Part shown: piece by piece, positions 43,804 to 56,627 of the stretch
Layout of the letters: each line of letters begins with the position of its first letter
Numbering within the stretch: the first letter of the stretch is position 1
Source: Cytospora piceicola
Lineage: Eukaryota; Ascomycota; Sordariomycetes; Diaporthales; Cytosporaceae
NCBI GenBank assembly: GCA_023375675.1
Contig: JALQBC010000029.1
Location: forward strand, 248,001 to 312,000
Direction of reading: 5' to 3'
Length of the DNA: 64,000 nucleotides
Position numbers and translations under genes: made by a program
The notes under the pieces: generated by a model
Databases searched by the model: none
What the model was told of the DNA's origin: nothing
Seen by the model: only the letters and a program-made list of their open reading frames with translations

Positions 43804-46415
43804 TCAGTCCTCATCACCATCGTCAAGTCGTTCTTTAAGGGACGCTATTTCCCCTGCCTCCACCTCGCCAGACATTCTCGACAACCTCTTCTCCCGGCTG
43901 TTCCTCAGGCCCTCGGACCTCCTCCTCGCCTTCTCCTCTTTCCTCAACCTGATAGCAGTGGCAATGTCAAACTTCCCCTTCTCCTCTCTGATCTTCTCTG
44001 CTGCGGATTTGGCCGGACTGGCATCGAGGCCCGGTTTCCTGTCGTAGGGGTGCCCCAGCGCCGACAGGCGCATCTTGCCTCGATTTGAGGCGAGCACCTC
44101 GTCATATACCCCGTTCTCGCTGCCCGCCGTGGTAGTTCTGGACATGGGCCAGAAATAGTCGTCGAGATCCGCCGGAGAGGGCATGCCCCTCTCTTCCCCA
44201 ACCGAGGCACTCATCTCGGGGTCCCTGAAATAATCGCGCATCGAGCCCCGTCCGAACGTTCCACCGTAGAGGTCCATTTCCGGGTCGCTTTTGACCTGCC
44301 GTAGCGGCGTCGGTATGTTTTGTGCCACACTAAACCGGTTGTCAAGTGGGCCGGCCGGAATGGCGGCCGAGCTGTCAGATGACACGGAGCTTCTCCTGCT
44401 CAACCGGTAAGGGAGAACAGGATACGCGGCATGCTCTTCTAGCTCCTCCAGTCCTGGCAAGGCCGCTCCCGTAATCCCATACCCCGGTTTGAACAGCAAA
44501 TCCTCCTCACCCTCAGCAGTGAGGCGTGAGTCCTTCCTGGCGGTGGTGAAGGAGTCGTCATCGGAAGACACGTAATCGTCAATGTTGAATCCTGAGGACC
44601 GGGTCGCTTGCGACCAGTCGCAAGTCGTACCACGCTGGCCGTTGCTGGTAGAGGCTGAGCTCTCTTCGCTCTTGCGCGACGGGAACGCATGATTTGTCGA
44701 GTCGAGCGACGTAGATGCGGTATGTCTCGAGTATGGGCGACCACTGCTTGCTGTGTAGAGATTGGAACTCCCAGCAGAGTCAGATTTGGATAATTCTGAT
44801 GCGGACCCGTTACAAGTGCTGCCAGGCCGCTCAGTTGCCTTTTCATCCGCCTCTAGTGGACAGGACAACAGACCGAGGCTCTTGGATCTATGATATCCAT
44901 GTTGGTCTTCAATGCCGATGGCTGTTATGGAGGGCCGGTGCGAGACTGGAAGGGTCAGCAATGTACATTCCCATGGACCCTTTTTTCGGTACCTACTTCG
45001 GGACTGTGTTTTCCCCTCGGCTCCCTCATAATAATCAGGAATCCCCTCGCTATCAATGGATGTGTCTTCAAGTCTTGGCTTGGGCCAGGTCAATGGTGTA
45101 ATCTCAATGGACGGGGCCCGACTGGTAACAGAAGAGGCGAGAGAAGACATGAAAGACTGATGGCTCTCTCTCCGTGGGTACCTGGGAAGCGATGCATTTG
45201 AAACGTTGAGGCTGGTTGTCCCGTGCGGACTTGAAAGAGCGGATTCAGAGGTATTCTCAATGGCTTGAGCTCCATTAAGCTTGTCGTTTATATCGTCATC
45301 ATATCCATAGCGCGACAAAAACTCTCTCCATTCGAGTACCGTCCGTTGTGGACCTTTTGACGACCTCGGGACAGAGAAGTTGCTGGTTGTGGGTGACGAG
45401 CTGTACTGTTGACTGACACTCACAGGTGTGCCTTCTGGGAGCGCGAAATCCCTGAATTCAGTGATCCCAGGCAGACCAGGACTGGTGTTGACAGAACGAG
45501 GTGTGAGAGGAGATGGTGTGATAGATTTCATGCCACTGGGAACATAGGTGTTCAGCGACAATCGCTGTTTCTTGTGTTTCGAAATTGACTTTACTTCGCC
45601 CGCTTGATTCATTGAAGCCGTTTCCCTCAGAACGGATCCAAACGTTTGCCCCTTGATATAGGCTTGCTTGAGGTGGGAAAGGTAGCTGGTTGAGTCCAGA
45701 GGCTTGGAGCGTTTGTTGATTGGCGGTAGTGACAGTACATGGACATCACTGTTCCCATCTCGAGGAATATTGCGATCTGCCACATCTTCCCCATAGTCCC
45801 TTGCACCAGTAGCCTGCAAGCGGCTTCGGAAGTCGGTTGGTCGTATCTCTTCCTGTGCGTCCAGGAGGTCCTTGAATCTTGAGCTCCCGACGCTCGATAT
45901 CGAATAATTGCGTCCACGTATTGCCACCTGGCCAAAGTCATTTCCCTTATCATGAATCTGGGCTGAGATTTGAGATTGTGTAGACAACGAGGCCGATGAA
46001 GCATGCTTCCTGGAGGACTTGAGAGGCTTGCGTGGCTCACGCTTTGGGCGTGCGGGATACTGGAACCAGTCTTCACCTGTACTGTGGTTGCTCGCCGCAG
46101 TTTCCGGCCGGTCCTCTGCAATATGTCGATGATGAGATACGACGGTAGCATGGGCTCTCATCTCGAATGAACCTGACTGTGCTCGGGACCCTTGTGTCCG
46201 ATGTGGTTCCTTCTGCAGTGAAGTGATAGTATCTGATGCCCCTTGATGATCAGGTGCAGGCCTTGTCCCTGTGCAATTCCTGGTGTGAGTAGTCTCACCG
46301 AAACGAAATGGGAGCAGTACTGACCTTGCAGAGAGGATCCCGGTCTAGATTGGGCGTTATGGCTCTGGGTTGTAGCCTTGCCTGGACTCCGGGTGAAGAC
46401 CTTCAGGAAGCCCAT
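43804..46415 (-). CDS. Large Ser-rich, probably disordered hypothetical protein
   Basis: Exons 46325-46415 and 43804-46268 join across a 56-bp intron, giving 851 aa that start MGFLKVFTRSPGKATTQSHN. The ATG at 46413-46415 is the first true ATG in this frame. The protein is rich in Ser, Thr, Pro, Arg and acidic residues with no clear globular domain. The last 100 residues are charged and probably helical (AAEKIREEKGKFDIATAIRL, then KEEKARRRSEG). The region around 560-620 has acidic/aromatic clusters (YVSSDDDSFTTA). The short N-terminal MGFLKVF motif recurs, from memory, in fungal orphan proteins of this type. Function unknown; a signalling or cytoskeletal scaffold would be guesswork. Confidence 0.75.
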
Positions 46416-49400
46416 TCTTGCAAGCGTGGGCACATACACCGCAGCCTTTTGGAAAAAAAAAATAGTTACACCTCAAGCAAGACAGTCAGGAGAAGACCAG
46501 ACAAGTCATTAGTGTAGCGGCAGATAGCCCAAGCCCAACGTCATTTAGGTAGAGTGCAGAAGCACTAGAAGGCTGAAGAATGGAGCGAGGACCGGTATGG
46601 GATGGTAACTGAGCGGCGGTCAGGCGGGACGAACAAAGAAGATGTGAGACGGCGGTAGAAAAAGCAAACCAACAACGACGTATTCACCAGAAGAAAAATG
46701 TTACAGCACCTGCCACTTAATCTATCCCCCCAATGTGCAAGTCTCATACGGCACAGCGGCTTGGTGACGACTTGAGGCGTGCTTGAAAGTAGAATAAAGC
46801 CTAGAGCCGAGACGTTGAAGGGTGCATGCAAGGGTTGGCTCCTTCAGGATATATACGGGCATTACGACGCCAAAGCAACAGTGACTTGAGAGGAAAACCA
46901 GAGAGATTGGGAGGACGACAAACGAAACAGAAAGTCACTCGATCGACGGCCCGTTACAAAGTCGCACAAGCGGAACCATTGGTGCGGCGTAGTGATATAT
47001 ACCTTGGATACCGAATGTGCTAAGACGGGTATACAGATCTTTTCTGGCGTAGAAGGATCGTTTGTTCAACTGCCCCTGCAGAGAACGGGGTCCTGCTTGA
47101 CAGCTCCTCGGATGGATATTCTTGTGTGTGTGTGTGTGTGTGTCTGATTTGCAGGTAGAGCCCAGCAAGCAAGGAACCGAGCTAGGCTCCGCGCCATAGG
47201 TTTCTAGTCCTGGGGCCAGACTGGTACCAACGACGACCTAGGAGTTGATGGTGCGGCCACCTCCATAACGAGACCGGCGCGAGAGCAGCTACGCAGTCCG
47301 AATGTCTCCTTTTGTCGCCCATGATACACCTCCCTGTCCGAAGTCTCCGAGGTGAAGTAACATTGCCCACACTGACCGGAGTAACCTGGAGGATTCAATC
47401 ATGGCGGATCTGCAGGCGAGAGGCGGTCGTTGCAGATGCGGTGGGGGCAGCATGAGGACTAGTCGCGGGACAGTCATAAAGGTGAAAGGCGCCACACAGG
47501 CAGATCCCAGGATGCTAGGAACAAGGATTTGGGGGCGATGAAGGTAAGTGGGTGTGATGGAGGAGGCTCACTACATCCCGCGCCACAACACTGCTGGATG
47601 ACTAGGGGGGCTGTGAAGAGTCCGGATCGACAGTTAGCATCATCGTCATGAGAAACTCTTCTCGATACATTGCGGGTTGCGATGTCCGCACTGCCAGATA
47701 TTGCCTTGTAGTAAGTTGTAATGGGGAGTGAACTCGTATACTGCCAACTTGGAATGTGAGCAAAGAGCTCGAGCTCGAGTTGGATTAACCCCATCCAGCC
47801 TCGAAGTCCGAGATGGCGGTATGTCAGAGTAGTGAGGAAACGAGGTTACAGAATGCAACCCCACGCCTTAACCGCATCATCGCTTGGTGTAAGTAAACTG
47901 GATCCTTCGACAGCTTTTCTGTTACTCCAAGTTTGAAGCAAGGGAACTCAAAGGTGACCTTGGAGGTGTCAGCGCATTCGTCAGCGCATTTGCGGCCATG
48001 CGGCCATCCATATACGATCGTGGTACAAGAATGCAGACCCCACTTCAGTTCCTCCAGGAGCCGCAGTTGGGCTAATTTGGACCAAAAGGCTGTAAGCGGA
48101 CCGTTTGTTGGAGTCGTGGTGTTTCATGAGGCTAGAAATGAAATATGACTTGTCAAGTATCTTGGCCACTGTCACATCGATGTCAAATTCCAGCCACAGC
48201 ACATCCTGGTCGCAACATTCTGAACAAAATGATGAATGAGTGTGGGTGTGTGTAGCCTCGGGTGCCGCAGTTGGGGTCTGGGTAACGCAGCAGACTTCAA
48301 ATGTTGATGGATGACATCTCCTCAAATTAACCCTGGAAGTCTTGGGGGCATGTGTTGAGGATTCCTTGGCCTTCGTTCACATCGAACGCCCGGAGAAGCT
48401 TGGAAGTAAGTGCCTGTCAACTGGGAGGTTCCTCCGAGATTGTTGGGGGTTGCCGGAAAGTCGTGACCTTGATGACATATTTCTGGGAAAAGTGACTTCC
48501 CGAACGAAAAAGGAAAAGGATTTCCCGGCAACTTACATTTTGGAAATTGCATTCGTAAATGTTAACTTTTGCCCCTGGGTGTCTGTTTGATATTTCTGGG
48601 GAAGTGGGTATGTTCAAGGTATATTTCAAGGTTCAAACGTTGCATGCATGGTATTCCTTCCCGTGATAAACAAGTGGAGACATCTCAGGTGTGTACTGAT
48701 AGATACTATTCCCAGGCGCCATGTTAAAAGTACTGTTTGCCTCTCCAGCCGGTGGTCAATATCAAGATCACAGTCCAAACATACATCTGCTGCTGCCTTG
48801 CTAAGGCCCATATTTAGAACATGATATTTCTCCCCCACGACACATCGCTCTTATATTCCCTGTCATTGCCCTTGCGCCACTTCTCATACGGTAAGGCTCG
48901 GGTCGAAAGAAACCGAGAAATGATCAACGCAGGGTCCAGGACCCTGGTCCACGTCCAGGTCCACACAGCTATGTAAGTTGCATTGATATACGCAGTATGG
49001 AAGGACATGGAGGCCCACTTTGTCTCGCAATTCTCCCGATTCGTGGGAACCTCACTTCATGATCTTCGGATCACCAGACCTTCAGGTCCCAGATAGTAGT
49101 ACACTTACATATATACAGCAAACATTTACGGACCTATGCTGTACTATATGTGTCAACCAGTCTCCCACTTGGCTTTCTGAACGTCGTCATAACATCAACA
49201 AGTCTCAGGTGCTCTGCTATTGCCTTCTCCTGCATTGCATGTCTTGTCCAACACTTCGTTATGCCGCTATACCTCAGCAACTAGGCATCATGCAGGGCCA
49301 GACTCATATTCTCTCCGATCCCGGCAATTGTGTGCCTGGTCAGAGACCCAGTTATCTACAAGATGTAGGTGCACAGTCTTGTCCTGCTTTTTCGTTATAT

Positions 49401-50253
49401 TATCGTGCTTCTACATAGCTCCGTCAGCCATCGGAAATAGCCGTTGAACGTCTGATTGGATCCTGCTCACTTGGTCTGAAACATTCACTTCTGTACGTGC
49501 AGATATTGTGGCCGTCTGGGCTATATGAGCGCCCCAATCAATCAAAATCCAGGCATATTGGAACACACACTTAGGTCTTTCATGATGATAATGGCCCGGG
49601 GATTTCAGGGTAACGTTGCTAGCTACCTACTTAGAGGTATGTAATGTGAACTGTCTCCAGCATCCAAGCTAATGAGGCTACCCAGATCTGCCCGGAGATG
49701 TTGTTTGATGTACACGCAAGCAAGCAAAAAAAAATTCCTGGAACTCATCAGCTGAGATGAAAACTGGGCAATTCAGAGCGCTAGATACGACAAGTCGATT
49801 CAGTCCAGGTGCTTGTCACGATACTAGCCATTCTTCGGCATTGAATGCTCCTTACATCGAAGAATGAATATAAAATATGACTACTGATTCATACCTACCT
49901 AGGTAGGTAGGTAGGTACGTGTCCCGGGAGAGGGTGAATAGCCGCAGCCCTGTCTGAACATGTGTTAATACCAACATGGCTGTTGAAACTTCCTCTTCCA
50001 GAAGGCACCTGAAAGCGCGGTTCTGTCACTGATGTACGGTGACTTCCTGCCTTGAGTGACCGAGCCACGTGGAGGAGAACCCTCTGAAGGCACATGTGCA
50101 GATCAAGAATGCACTCCTCCACATAAGTGGCATTTCCACATGTATTATCCTATCAACACATACCTAATTGAATACCTAAAACCACCCAGTCTCATCAAGT
50201 AGAATCTCTCAAGATCCCAAGACAAAACCCCCTCCACTTGAATCTCCCATCAT
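46416..50253. other. Long intergenic stretch, no gene seen
   Basis: 3.8 kb of normal composition. It contains simple repeats ((tg)n at about 47,122-47,143 and 48,239-48,252; TAGG units at about 49,899-49,917) and short frames on both strands without family resemblance, good starts or splice partners. It carries the promoter of the 851-aa gene at its left end. A non-coding RNA gene cannot be excluded. Confidence 0.5.
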
Positions 50254-50984
50254 ATGTACATTTGTGGGTCATCGTACTCAGGCCAAGCCTCAATGCCATC
50301 CAGCAGAATGAATGAAACCTCGAGACCCGGCTTTGGAGCGTCAAACACCGGTGTAAAACCGGAAAAGAAGGAGACATCTGATCCTCAAGCATATCAGCAC
50401 CCGGGCTTATGGCAACCTCCTTCGACGGGGTCCAACACTCCGCCTCACGATATGTCGCTAGGGAGGAGAAGCAGCAGTGATGCCTGTGCACACAGGTCAC
50501 TTGTGATCGTAAGTAACAAGGACAGTTACCTTGCTTAGCACTATCCACCCCGATATCCGAGCACACCACTGACCAGCCCCCACAGGATCCCCTAGATTCC
50601 ATCCTGGCCGAGGAGCCCGAGTCCCCTTCTCCCCGATGGGAGCTCGTCGCATCCACAGCAGCCTTGTCATCGCCAGACATAACGCCGACCCCATCCCCAG
50701 GAGCTACACCACTGTTCCAAAACAAAGACAGCAGCAGCAGTATTCCCTGCGGGACCAAGGCCAGGAGGCCTGGCTCCGAGTCCGAATGCCCTCGACGATC
50801 GACCATCTTCTCGCCAGACCCAATGCTGCGGGACGATGAGGACTTTGACGATGCTCCCACGTGGAGCAGGATCAAGCCACCTGATTCGACACCCGCAGGT
50901 GAGCAAAAGGATGGGACTGGTGGTGTGTCAGCTCACCTTATAAGGCGTACATCAAGTGCACCTATTGGAAGGTCGAAGTGGTAG
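50254..50984 (+). CDS. Small hypothetical protein, two exons
   Basis: Exons 50254-50508 and 50586-50984 join in phase 0 across a 77-bp intron (gtaagtaac...ccacag), giving 217 aa, or 204 aa if the second ATG at 50293 is used. The protein is polar and Ser/Pro-rich, with DPLDSILAEEPESPSPRWEL just after the join. An acidic patch (RDDEDFDDAPTW) follows, and it ends with a basic HLIRRTSSAPIGRSKW. That RRTSSAP stretch looks like a basophilic-kinase phosphorylation site. I do not recognise a family. Support comes from the clean intron, continued frame and protein-like composition; a further intron near 50,899 (aggtgagc) is possible. Confidence 0.6.
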
Positions 50985-51440
50985 AGGGATGGCTGTGTGA
51001 CGACATAGGTATTGTGATTGCCAGACTCAGGAAAATATGATGTACAGTAATGCGGTTGTTGCTCCTGTCCGAATATTGGACGGCTAGGGGCCTTCGTCTT
51101 CATTGTTACACGCACCGGGAGACACAGAGTGCTCTAGAGAGATGCATCACAACGCATGTGAAAGGACGCTCCCTGAATGGTAACATGTGAAAGTCAGACT
51201 CACGCAGCCTTGTGTTCCTGATAGTTACCTCTATTCCATGATAGTCAACGCTTCTAAAGGGACGAGACTCCGCACAATGCTGCAAGGAACTGTGAAATAA
51301 TAGTCCAGGTCAAACAAAACCATATCAAACCAGTCCACCTCGATGCCTAGAATTCAAAAAATAGCACATCCTCACTTCAGCATTATCAGCTTTCTTTCCA
51401 GAAATACCCTGACGGTCCGGGGGTGAAACCCCTGGTCCAC
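50985..51440. other. Convergent intergenic region
   Basis: 456 bases between the small hypothetical gene and YUH1. Nothing recognised. Confidence 0.55.
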
Positions 51441-52277
51441 CTAGTCCATACTTCCGGCCAACGCAACAGCGCTGAACCGCAGATCCTCACCGGCTCTCTC
51501 CAGGAACTTCCGTGGCCCCAGGGTCAATGCCTTCTCGCTTAGCACATCTTCGTTGCTCTCCAGCGTTCCCCTGTCCAGCGGGCCCTTGCGGCGCCCATCG
51601 AGCTCCCAGAGAGTTCCATCATTCGTCTTTACGAAGCAGACATAGTGCAGGTCGACGTCATCTGTTGCCTCGGGGGCTGCGGTGTCGCCCTGGCTGGCGG
51701 CTGACTGGTGGGCTGTGGCGAGTGACTGGGAGGTCTCGAGGAGCCTGGAGCGTTGTTCGGTTGGGAGGGAGGCTGCTTCCTTGAGGAGCTTGTCAAGGTC
51801 GGACTCGGGCTCTGTTGTCACTGAGTATCAGCAGGAGGGAACAGCATGCCACATAACCATGGAGAAAGAACAATAGAGGGCAGAAGTCTGCTTACGAATA
51901 AAATCCTTCGCAGGCCCGTTCGCAACAGCATGCAAGAGCCCCATCAGACCGCACGCATTCCTAATCGTTTGGCGGAACCACACCACAGGCTGGTCCTCGC
52001 CCTTTCCCTTGTACTCGGGGAGCGTGGCATCCTCTGCCAGCCGGAAGCTCTCATACGCAGCCGACACGGGGAAGACGAGCAGCAGCGCGAGGGTCGGCCG
52101 GGGGACAAAGGCGAGCATTTCCGCGTCGTCGAGGCTGTAGACATCGTGCACCTCCAGCTCCTTGGACAGGCCCAATTTATGGAGGAGGTCGCTCATCAGC
52201 TGTGGGTTAGCCTCGAGGGGGACGAAGGCGACGTGGCCGGTGTCGCCAGCGGGCGTTGGTGTTGCTATCGCGGCCAT
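51441..52277 (-). CDS. YUH1: Ubiquitin C-terminal hydrolase, UCH-L/Yuh1 family
   Basis: Cysteine peptidase (family C12) that removes small adducts from the C-terminus of ubiquitin or Nedd8/Rub1. Exons 51896-52277 and 51441-51820 join across a 75-bp intron, giving 253 aa. The catalytic set is complete: Gln103 and Cys109 (VWFRQTIRNACG, then LLHAVANG), His186 (DLHYVCF) and Asp202 (WELDGRRKGP), with the spacing of the family. Usual size is 220-260 aa. The residue after the catalytic Cys-Gly is Leu where many members have Thr. An in-frame ATG lies 31 codons upstream, but the start at 52275-52277 fits the family N-terminus (VPLEANPQLM) better. Confidence 0.9.
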
Positions 52278-52889
52278 GATGTGTTGGTTTGGTGCTATTG
52301 ATAGCTTGTGGCTTTCTTTTTGGGGGGGGGTTCGTTGGGAATACTGGAAATGTAACAATGTCTTGAGCATCCGTGGAAGTTCGTCAGAATTTCGAAGTTG
52401 TTTATCGATCCAAGGGTGTTGTAGATAAGAGCTTCAGCAATAAGCTTCCCCTGTGGGTTGCCCTATGATCTCATACCACTTAAACAATTGCCCCGCCAAA
52501 CCAGGCAGACGCGTCACCTACGCGTTTTCATCATCCAGACAGCAAATATCATCTGTCGATATTCCAAACTTCATGTCAACCTCCTCAGTGTTTTAGGATA
52601 CCTGGTTCACAAATCCAGGTTGTAAGTATGTCTCGCTTCAGAGTAGCGACAATTCTATGTTTCAACCGGTCCTCTGTCCTCACATTCCAGGGTATCTTTT
52701 TTTTTTTTGAGGTGTGATGGACATATGTCTATGTCACATAAATATTGTACAATTCTTCCTAAACGGGCATGATCATCCAGCCATATAGGCTACACACTTT
52801 TCTTGATATGTATATGCAAAACTGTCGTGGTGAATTCCGGATTATCTTCAGGGCAAAGGGAATCAAGACCAGCTCGCACAGTACGCCTC
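52278..52889. other. Intergenic between YUH1 and SUV3
   Basis: About 610 bases containing the YUH1 promoter and the SUV3 3' end. A run of ten T residues lies near 52,699-52,708. No gene seen. Confidence 0.55.
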
Positions 52890-55366
52890 TCAAGGGTTGT
52901 TGCCATGAGCAGTTGGTATCTTCTCCTCCTTCCCGAGTCCGTTGAGCAGCGGCTCCTCATGGCCGGCCTCATTCCATGAACCAACAGTCTCTTGCTGTTG
53001 CTGTTTATCCTGTGGCTCTTCGTCCGCAAACACCTTCTGGGCCCTGCGGCGTTTCACAGCCGCCTGTTTTCGCATGTTCTGGATACGTTCCCTTCTGGCC
53101 TCATCCGAGTAGTCGAGGTGGTCTAGGTATCCGTTGATCTTCTCCTCGACCAACTCCTTGACATGGAAGGCAAGGGTCTGATCCTGGAAGACACCGACAT
53201 AGCGGTAGCTGAGCCAGAGGTACAGCGTCAGGGACTTGTGCAGGGCCTCCAGATGCTTGAGGTAATCGGGAGGTCCCAGCGGGTAGTTATCCCGAGTGTA
53301 GTCAAGGATTTCCAGATTGAGCTCCTTGATGTCTAGTAGTCTGCCGCTTTCGTTGAATGCGACGCGTTGTGCTAGAGCCCTTAGGACATCTTTCATGCCA
53401 TAATCCCTGAGCGACACAGGGGCAGTGAGAAAGATGCAGCGGTCGTGGACACTCAACGGATAGGCCTGTATGTTGTTGGCTATATCAATGTTATCCCTGA
53501 AGCTGCACATGTGGTACAGACCCGGGAGCCTTGCGATATCCCTTAGTCGGAGGAGCATGAAGCTGAAAGGTGTTCCGGCCGGGAAATACGACGCGAATCG
53601 CTCAACGACGAACGTGGGTGGGAAGAGCCCGGCTGTTTTCAGAGGCTCGGCTTCCTGGCTGAAGGAATCGCTGACAACATCCAGGTCTTCGTGATCTAAT
53701 GTAGTGACATAGCCCACCGACCCTGTTTTCGCGGCAGGTATCGTCGGTTTCGGCGGTTGAGGAGCCAACGCCGTACCTGTTGGCATTGCTGCTGGTGTGT
53801 TTTCTGAGTCCTGGACAGCCTGCGCTGCAGTTCTATACCTGCCTGCCCGGCCTCCAATCTGCTTGAGTTCCGGCAGCGTTAGCGTTCGCATCTTAGTACC
53901 GTCGTGCTTTGTGACAGTCTCGAAGACCACCCGCTTGATCTCCAAGTTCAGACCCATGCCGATAGCATCGCTTGCCGCGAGATAGTCGTAGTCATTGTTG
54001 GGATCGTTGAATAGGGCCGCTTGCTGAGCTCTACTCTCAGGGGGCAAAGATCCGTAGACGATGGCGCATTTCTTGCCTGTTACTTGCTCAATACCAGCCT
54101 TGATTTCGTGAAGGTTGACTCTCGAGAAAGACACGACCGCATCGCCTTTGCGCAGGTTTTCGAACCTGCCTCCTAGACTCTCATGCGCGGGCTGCAACCC
54201 ACTAAGACGCTTATAGCGGTGAACAATCACCTCGTCTCCGATCTTAGCGCAAATGGCCTGGATGAGCGGCACAGTCCGCTCTTCACCACAAAGATGTAGT
54301 TCTTTGGCCTGGACACCAAGCAATGCTTGCGTCCAAGCCCATCCTCGGTTTTCGTCGCCAATCATCTGAATTTCGTCGATGACAGCAACGTCAACACGCT
54401 CGTTGAGGGGGGCCATCTCAACCGTACAGCTTGCAAAATAACTGTCGTCTCCCTCGGGTATCCTCTGCTCTTCTCCAGTGACTAGGGCGCAGCGCTTTCC
54501 CTTGGCCTTGAACCTCGTGTAGACTTCGTGAGCCAACAGCCGAAGCGGACCAGCGTAGATTCCTGACTTTGATTCCTCCAAGGCCTTCAAGGCGTTATAA
54601 GTCTTCCCTGAATTTGTCGGTCCGACATGTAGGTGTATTGTCCTCTGCATAGTCCTTGTGGCCGGAAACCATTCGTGCGGGAAGCGGAAGTCTGCCAGTC
54701 TTTCGTGGCAGGCGATGGCATCCTTCGAAAGGTGCTGCCTGACTATAAAACTAGTGAAAGAGTAGTTGATCTCGGTCGCCAACTCCTTGGTGTCGCCACT
54801 GATGAAGGCATTGCGCCAACTCCAGAAGTACGGATTTTGCTGCCTGGTTGTACTACCAGAACGCGAAGCCAAATCAAAAGCCTTGTCGATGATATTCCGG
54901 AAGAGCGCTGCCTCTTTAGCGAGATCGTCGCGTGATTTGATCCCCAGGTTCCTTAGGTCCTTGAAATCGTTGTCCCGCAAGTTGGAATCAAAGCGGGCAA
55001 GGACCAGCCGCTTGAACATGCCATATCGTGCATCGCCTCGCGAGGCTGACCGGCCCTTGTTGCCTCGTGGTTTCGACTCGGAGACGGCATCGTTCTGTGC
55101 TTGCGATTCGAGGCTGGAACGAAGATCCTGAAGTAGTTCGTAGGACGGCCCTCGGTAGCCTTTCGACTGCGCATGTGTCAGATGCAATGTTGGAATATGT
55201 TAGTAGAACTGCGACTTACATTGGATGCATTATACTTAGGACCTGGACCCCCAGCTTTGATGGCTCGGCCTCGTCTGGTCGCAGGTACAGGGACTCTTGA
55301 GACGACAGGAAGAAGAGCTGGGGACCGTCTTTCAAGTGCCCAAGTGGATCTCCAGATGGACTTCAT
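52890..55366 (-). CDS. SUV3: Mitochondrial ATP-dependent RNA helicase Suv3
   Basis: Suv3 is the helicase of the mitochondrial degradosome, working with the RNase Dss1 in fungi. Exons 55220-55366 and 52890-55166 join in phase 0 across a 53-bp intron, giving 807 aa. The first exon encodes a basic, Ser/Arg-rich leader (MKSIWRSTWALERRSPALL) typical of a matrix-targeting signal. Walker A GPTNSGKT lies near residue 229 and VIDEIQMIGDE near 312 (the DEIQ box of Suv3), with SRVNLHEIK and the late motif IGGRAGRY. The C-terminal part has the Suv3 extension and ends in a basic then Gln-rich tail (KQQQQETV). It is divergent from the VAMP7-like gene. Confidence 0.93.
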
Positions 55367-55858
55367 GGCCGGATCATGTACAGGCCACTGGACGCATATT
55401 GCTGTATGGAGAAATAGAAAGCAACAACCTCTAGCGCACGTCAATTGCTCCTCGATTTGTTACCAGAAAAAGATGTTAAGGAGCCGTCCCGTCTGGAACT
55501 TTTTAGAGTTTTGCGCCACACCGGCGTCCGGGTCACTATCCTGCCTGCCGCAAACACTGTAAACGGCGGCGGGTCCCAGTAATTGCCGTCCAGCCATCCA
55601 CTTGCTGTTCCATGCAGTCCACGCCATCATGCCGCGGCTGGCGCCCGATCCGGGAACAGTGCCAGAATGCATGGGGCCTGGATACCGCTGACGCGTGAGC
55701 TTGAAAGGCACTCACACACATATATTGATCATTGATTCTGTCCAACCATGTCTTTTAAACCTCAGCAAGCTCGAGACCGGCAAATACCCATCTTCTCCAA
55801 TACGCTGTCTCGCAATTCTACACTAAATTATAGCAGTTAGCCGCACAGTGAAGCTACA
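55367..55858. promoter_or_regulatory. Shared divergent promoter region of SUV3 and the VAMP7-like gene
   Basis: 492 bases between opposite start codons. No specific site assigned and no coding frame with family resemblance. Confidence 0.45.
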
Positions 55859-56627
55859 ATGGCATCATCTTCATCGGCTTCAGCAACGCCATTGCTCTAG
55901 TACGTCTCGATTCCGAAGTAGGACGTCGATAACTCAGCAAGACTAATAACACATCTGCAGTTCGTGCATAGCGCATAACAGCACCATTCTCTCCGAATGT
56001 ACCACCTCTGCCTCGTCCCAGACGTCCTCCCTGGCCTCGCTCATCCTCCCCAAAATAAAGCACGACAAACCACAGAAGCTCACCTACACCCACGGCAACA
56101 ACCACATCCACTACATCTCTGAGTCCCCGTCCGAGCATGACTCCGCCTCCGCCGGCGGCCTCACCTTCCTGGTGATCGCCGAGTCGTCGCTCGGCCGCCG
56201 CATCCCCTTCGGCTACCTGTTCGAGATCCGCAAGCGCTTCTTCGCCCAGCTCCCGGCCGAGTCCACCGACTTCGCCGGCCTGCCCAACTATGGCGCCGCC
56301 TCCTTCAACGCCGACCTCAAGAGCCTGATGGTCGAGTACGGCACCACGAGCGGCGGCCGCGACGACGCCATCAGCACCGCGCAGAGGGAGATCGACGACG
56401 TCAGGGGCATCATGACGAAGAACATCGAGGGCCTGCTCGAGCGCGGTGAGAGAATTGACCTGCTGGTTGACAAGACGGACCGCCTGGGAGGGTCCGCGAG
56501 GGAGTTCCGCGTGCGGAGCAGGGGCCTGAAGAGGCAGATGTGGTGGAAGAACGTCAAGCTGATGGGCCTCTTGGTCCTTGTGGTGGTGTTGATCATCGTG
56601 GCGATCGTCCTCGCTGTCAAGGTATGA
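55859..56627 (+). CDS. VAMP7/Nyv1-like R-SNARE with longin domain
   Basis: R-SNARE of endosome-vacuole fusion. Exons 55859-55899 and 55961-56627 join across a 61-bp intron, giving 235 aa. Order: longin domain (LLYSCIAHNSTILSE to about residue 140), SNARE motif about 148-200 with the zero-layer Arg in LLERGERIDLLVDKT, MWWKN juxtamembrane motif, then a single C-terminal anchor (GLLVLVVVLIIVAIVLAV). The MWWKN motif followed by a tail anchor is usual in VAMP7-type proteins and separates it from lipid-anchored Ykt6. The last codons overlap a splice-donor-like string (AAG/GTATGA), so a longer spliced isoform is conceivable. Nyv1 in yeast is the likely counterpart, but this was not tested. Confidence 0.88.

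Noticed and set aside
49020..49418. 132-codon frame in the long intergenic region
   Set aside because: Cys-rich but no signal peptide, no domain, no ATG in good context at its start and no splice support.
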